The notes beneath the pieces are model-generated. The model saw nothing but the letters and a program-made list of their open reading frames with translations, ran no database searches and was not told where the DNA came from. Below, piece by piece: positions 62,173 to 64,000 of a stretch of 64,000 nt of DNA. Position 1 is the stretch's first letter. Each line of letters begins with the position of its first letter. The stretch lies in contig NZ_CP128477.1 in NCBI RefSeq assembly GCF_030369675.1, forward strand, positions 2,432,001-2,496,000, in the 5' to 3' direction. Position numbers and translations under genes: made by a program. Source of the DNA: Peteryoungia algae (GTDB lineage Bacteria; Pseudomonadota; Alphaproteobacteria; Rhizobiales; Rhizobiaceae).

Positions 62173-64000
62173 ATGGCAGTCCACGAGCTTGCAACGATCG
62201 ACGGTCTTCCCGCCCCCGACAGGTCGGAAGCGATGAGATCGGAGGCCGTATCGTTCCGCGACCTGGTCAACTTCCTGCGTCGCAACGCGCGGCTCATGGC
62301 GCTGTCGACCGTAGTTGGGCTTTTGCTCGGCGTCATCTACATCGCGAAGACTCCATCCAGCTACGAGGCCCATGCGCGTCTCGTCATCGACCCGGAGCAG
62401 AGCCGCATTCTGTCCCAGGACGCGACCACCGGCACGGTTATCATCGAGTCGGCGGAAATCGCCAGCCAGGTGGAGATCGTCAAGTCGGAGGCAATTGCCG
62501 CCGACGTCATTGACAGACTGGGTCTCCTGAATGACCCGGAGATCGTCAGCACCTCGTCCTTGTACGGATCCTTCCGTCGGAATCTGGCATTGGCCATCGA
62601 TTTCGTCTCTGGCGGCAGTGGGCCCGATGAGACGCCGCAAACGGACGAGGAACGCATGCGGCGAACCATGGAGGGTTTTCTGTCACGTGTGTCGGTGCGC
62701 CGCGTCGGCCAATCCTATGTTCTTGAAATCGGCTATCGATCAGGAAATCCCGAGAAGGCGGCCGTGACCGCCAATGCTCTTGCCGAAGCCTATATCCGCA
62801 ATGGCATGAACGATCGTGCCGCCGCTGCCAAACAAGGCGCGCTCTGGCTGGAAGGGCGCCTCATGGAGGTCGGCCGGAAGGCACGCGAAGCGGCCCTTGC
62901 CGCCGAGGAGTATCGGAACCAGCACGACATCACTGCCATGGCGAACGCCACGACGCTCGATCAGCAACAGCTCTCCGAGGTCAGCAGCCAGATGCTGGCT
63001 GCACGAGCCGCAACGGCAGATGCTTCGGCGAAACTGTCGACGCTCACCAGCATGATCCAGAATGACTCGACCGATGCAAGCCTGCCGGAACTCGTGGACA
63101 ATCAACAGCTGATGAAGCTGCGCGAGGAAATGCGCCTCGCGGAAACGCGCCTCGCCGGGCTGAAGGAACGCTACAGCGCTGGAAATCCGGCCATCACGGC
63201 GGCGGCGGCCGACATTGCCAGGATCCAGTCCAGCCTCGTCGACGAACTGCGTCAGGTCGAGGCGCTGTATCGCTCGAACCTCGAAATCGCCAGAAGCAGG
63301 GAGGCATTGGCCGAGCAGCAGTTTGCCAGTGCCAACCGCCAGGGTGCGGACAAGAACATCGCACGCGTCGAGCTGGCCGAGATCGAAAGCCGCGCAAGCA
63401 CCTACCGGCAGATATACGAGAGCATACTGCAACAGTTTGTCGGCGCCTTTCAGACCCAGTCCTTCCCGCTCGGAAAGGCCCGCATCGTTACGCCGGCAAC
63501 CGAGCCGCTGAGCCGCACCTGGCCAAAACCCTCCGTGCTCCTGCCCTTTTCAATGGTTCTGGGCATGTCCTTCGGCCTGCTCGCGGCCGTCAGCCGTCAC
63601 GTGCTGGATCGGCGTGCAGGGTCGGGAGAACGCCTCCAGCGGGAACTCGGCCTCGCATCGCTGGGGCATGTTCCGATCTACCGGCAGAATGGCCGAGCAG
63701 GCGTCGACACGGAAAACCTCCCGGCAACCCTATTGCCGCTCAGAGCGGTTCTGGACACACCATATTCGCCCTTCTCGGAGGCTTTGCGAGGCGTGAAGAA
63801 CTCGCTCGACTCTCTGATACCGGCGGACGGCTCGATGGTGGTCGGCATCACCTCCGTCGGCAGCGGTGAAGGAAAGACGACGATTGCCACCAATCTCGCA
63901 CAGCTCTTCCAGAATGAGGAGCAATCGGTACTGTTGGTCGATGCGGACTTCGTTTCGGCGAGGTTGACACGGCTGGCCTACAACGCAGCGCCGGACTTTG
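62173..64000 (+). CDS. Chain-length determinant/BY-kinase (Wzc/ExoP-like), 3' end beyond window
   Basis: 609 codons are visible and the frame is open at the window end. An N-terminal membrane helix (about 42-58) is followed by a Wzz domain with PSSYEAHARLVIDP and then a long periplasmic coiled coil (about 200-420). A proline-rich segment and second membrane helix (about 455-475) lead to the cytoplasmic kinase domain with Walker A SVGSGEGKTTIATNLA and Walker A' VLLVDADF. This is the Wzc/ExoP type of tyrosine autokinase that controls exopolysaccharide length. AAGGA lies about 8 bases upstream. The C-terminal tyrosine cluster is not visible. Confidence 0.9.
   Translation, partial: MAVHELATIDGLPAPDRSEAMRSEAVSFRDLVNFLRRNARLMALSTVVGLLLGVIYIAKTPSSYEAHARLVIDPEQSRILSQDATTGTVIIESAEIASQVEIVKSEAIAADVIDRLGLLNDPEIVSTSSLYGSFRRNLALAIDFVSGGSGPDETPQTDEERMRRTMEGFLSRVSVRRVGQSYVLEIGYRSGNPEKAAVTANALAEAYIRNGMNDRAAAAKQGALWLEGRLMEVGRKAREAALAAEEYRNQHDITAMANATTLDQQQLSEVSSQMLAARAATADASAKLSTLTSMIQNDSTDASLPELVDNQQLMKLREEMRLAETRLAGLKERYSAGNPAITAAAADIARIQSSLVDELRQVEALYRSNLEIARSREALAEQQFASANRQGADKNIARVELAEIESRASTYRQIYESILQQFVGAFQTQSFPLGKARIVTPATEPLSRTWPKPSVLLPFSMVLGMSFGLLAAVSRHVLDRRAGSGERLQRELGLASLGHVPIYRQNGRAGVDTENLPATLLPLRAVLDTPYSPFSEALRGVKNSLDSLIPADGSMVVGITSVGSGEGKTTIATNLAQLFQNEEQSVLLVDADFVSARLTRLAYNAAPDF

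Overview
The window reads as a chromosome or large replicon of an alphaproteobacterium of the order Rhizobiales, most likely a Rhizobiaceae member. This is inferred from the high GC content, a BA14K-family protein, HWE/HisKA_2 histidine kinases, a cellulose operon carrying the Rhizobiales-type gene bcsN, many TRAP/TTT/ABC uptake systems, and an intergenic element resembling the rhizobial RIME family. No tRNA, rRNA, CRISPR array, transposase or phage gene was seen. Coding density is high; start codons are often GTG or TTG, and many neighbouring genes overlap by 1-14 bases.

Layout. (1) 1-2100: a Pmp3-like small membrane protein with a candidate general-stress promoter, a tiny membrane peptide and a DMT-family exporter. 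(2) 2112-12349: a sugar-acid catabolic locus. A leftward set (TRAP transporter, FAH-family sugar-acid dehydratase, GntR regulator, FAD-linked 2-hydroxyacid dehydrogenase) faces a rightward set (DenD-like dehydrogenase, beta-hydroxyacid dehydrogenase, XylD-like dehydratase). Two related palindromes, one before each promoter, fit one GntR regulon. (3) 12458-17104: a BA14K protein, a LOV-domain histidine kinase with a single-domain response regulator, a second PAS/HWE kinase and a DUF1127-like peptide. (4) 17246-20209: a tctABC tripartite tricarboxylate transporter. (5) 20459-27022: an operon of DUF4212 protein, VC_2705-type symporter, cNMP/CBS/DUF294 protein, a membrane protein of unknown function and a membrane PAS protein fused to a DnaQ-type exonuclease.

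(6) 27481-34865: cellulose synthesis operon bcsA-bcsB-TPR protein-bcsN, with no bcsZ and no BcsC barrel, followed by a DCC-family protein. (7) 35588-44296: creatininase-family hydrolase, LysR regulator, NMT1/THI5-type ABC importer, cytosine-deaminase-like amidohydrolase, FAD oxidase, flavodoxin-fold oxidoreductase and RidA. This looks like uptake and breakdown of an N-heterocycle whose identity is not given by the sequence. (8) 44559-53399: a module equivalent to part of the E. coli ydjXYZ-ynjABCDEF region: YnjBCD-type ABC importer, VTT membrane protein, YnjF-like CDP-alcohol phosphatidyltransferase, a mercuric-reductase-like flavoprotein and an NDH-2-like flavoprotein, with its own ECF sigma factor and a zinc-finger anti-sigma candidate. 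(9) 53923-64000: an exopolysaccharide cluster with a flippase, three glycosyltransferase genes (one a GT4-GT2 fusion), an ExoF/Wza-type export protein and a BY-kinase cut off by the window end.

The strongest candidates for undescribed biology are region 8 (a sigma-controlled redox, transport and lipid module), region 7 (the N-heterocycle pathway) and the exonuclease-sensor fusion in region 5.
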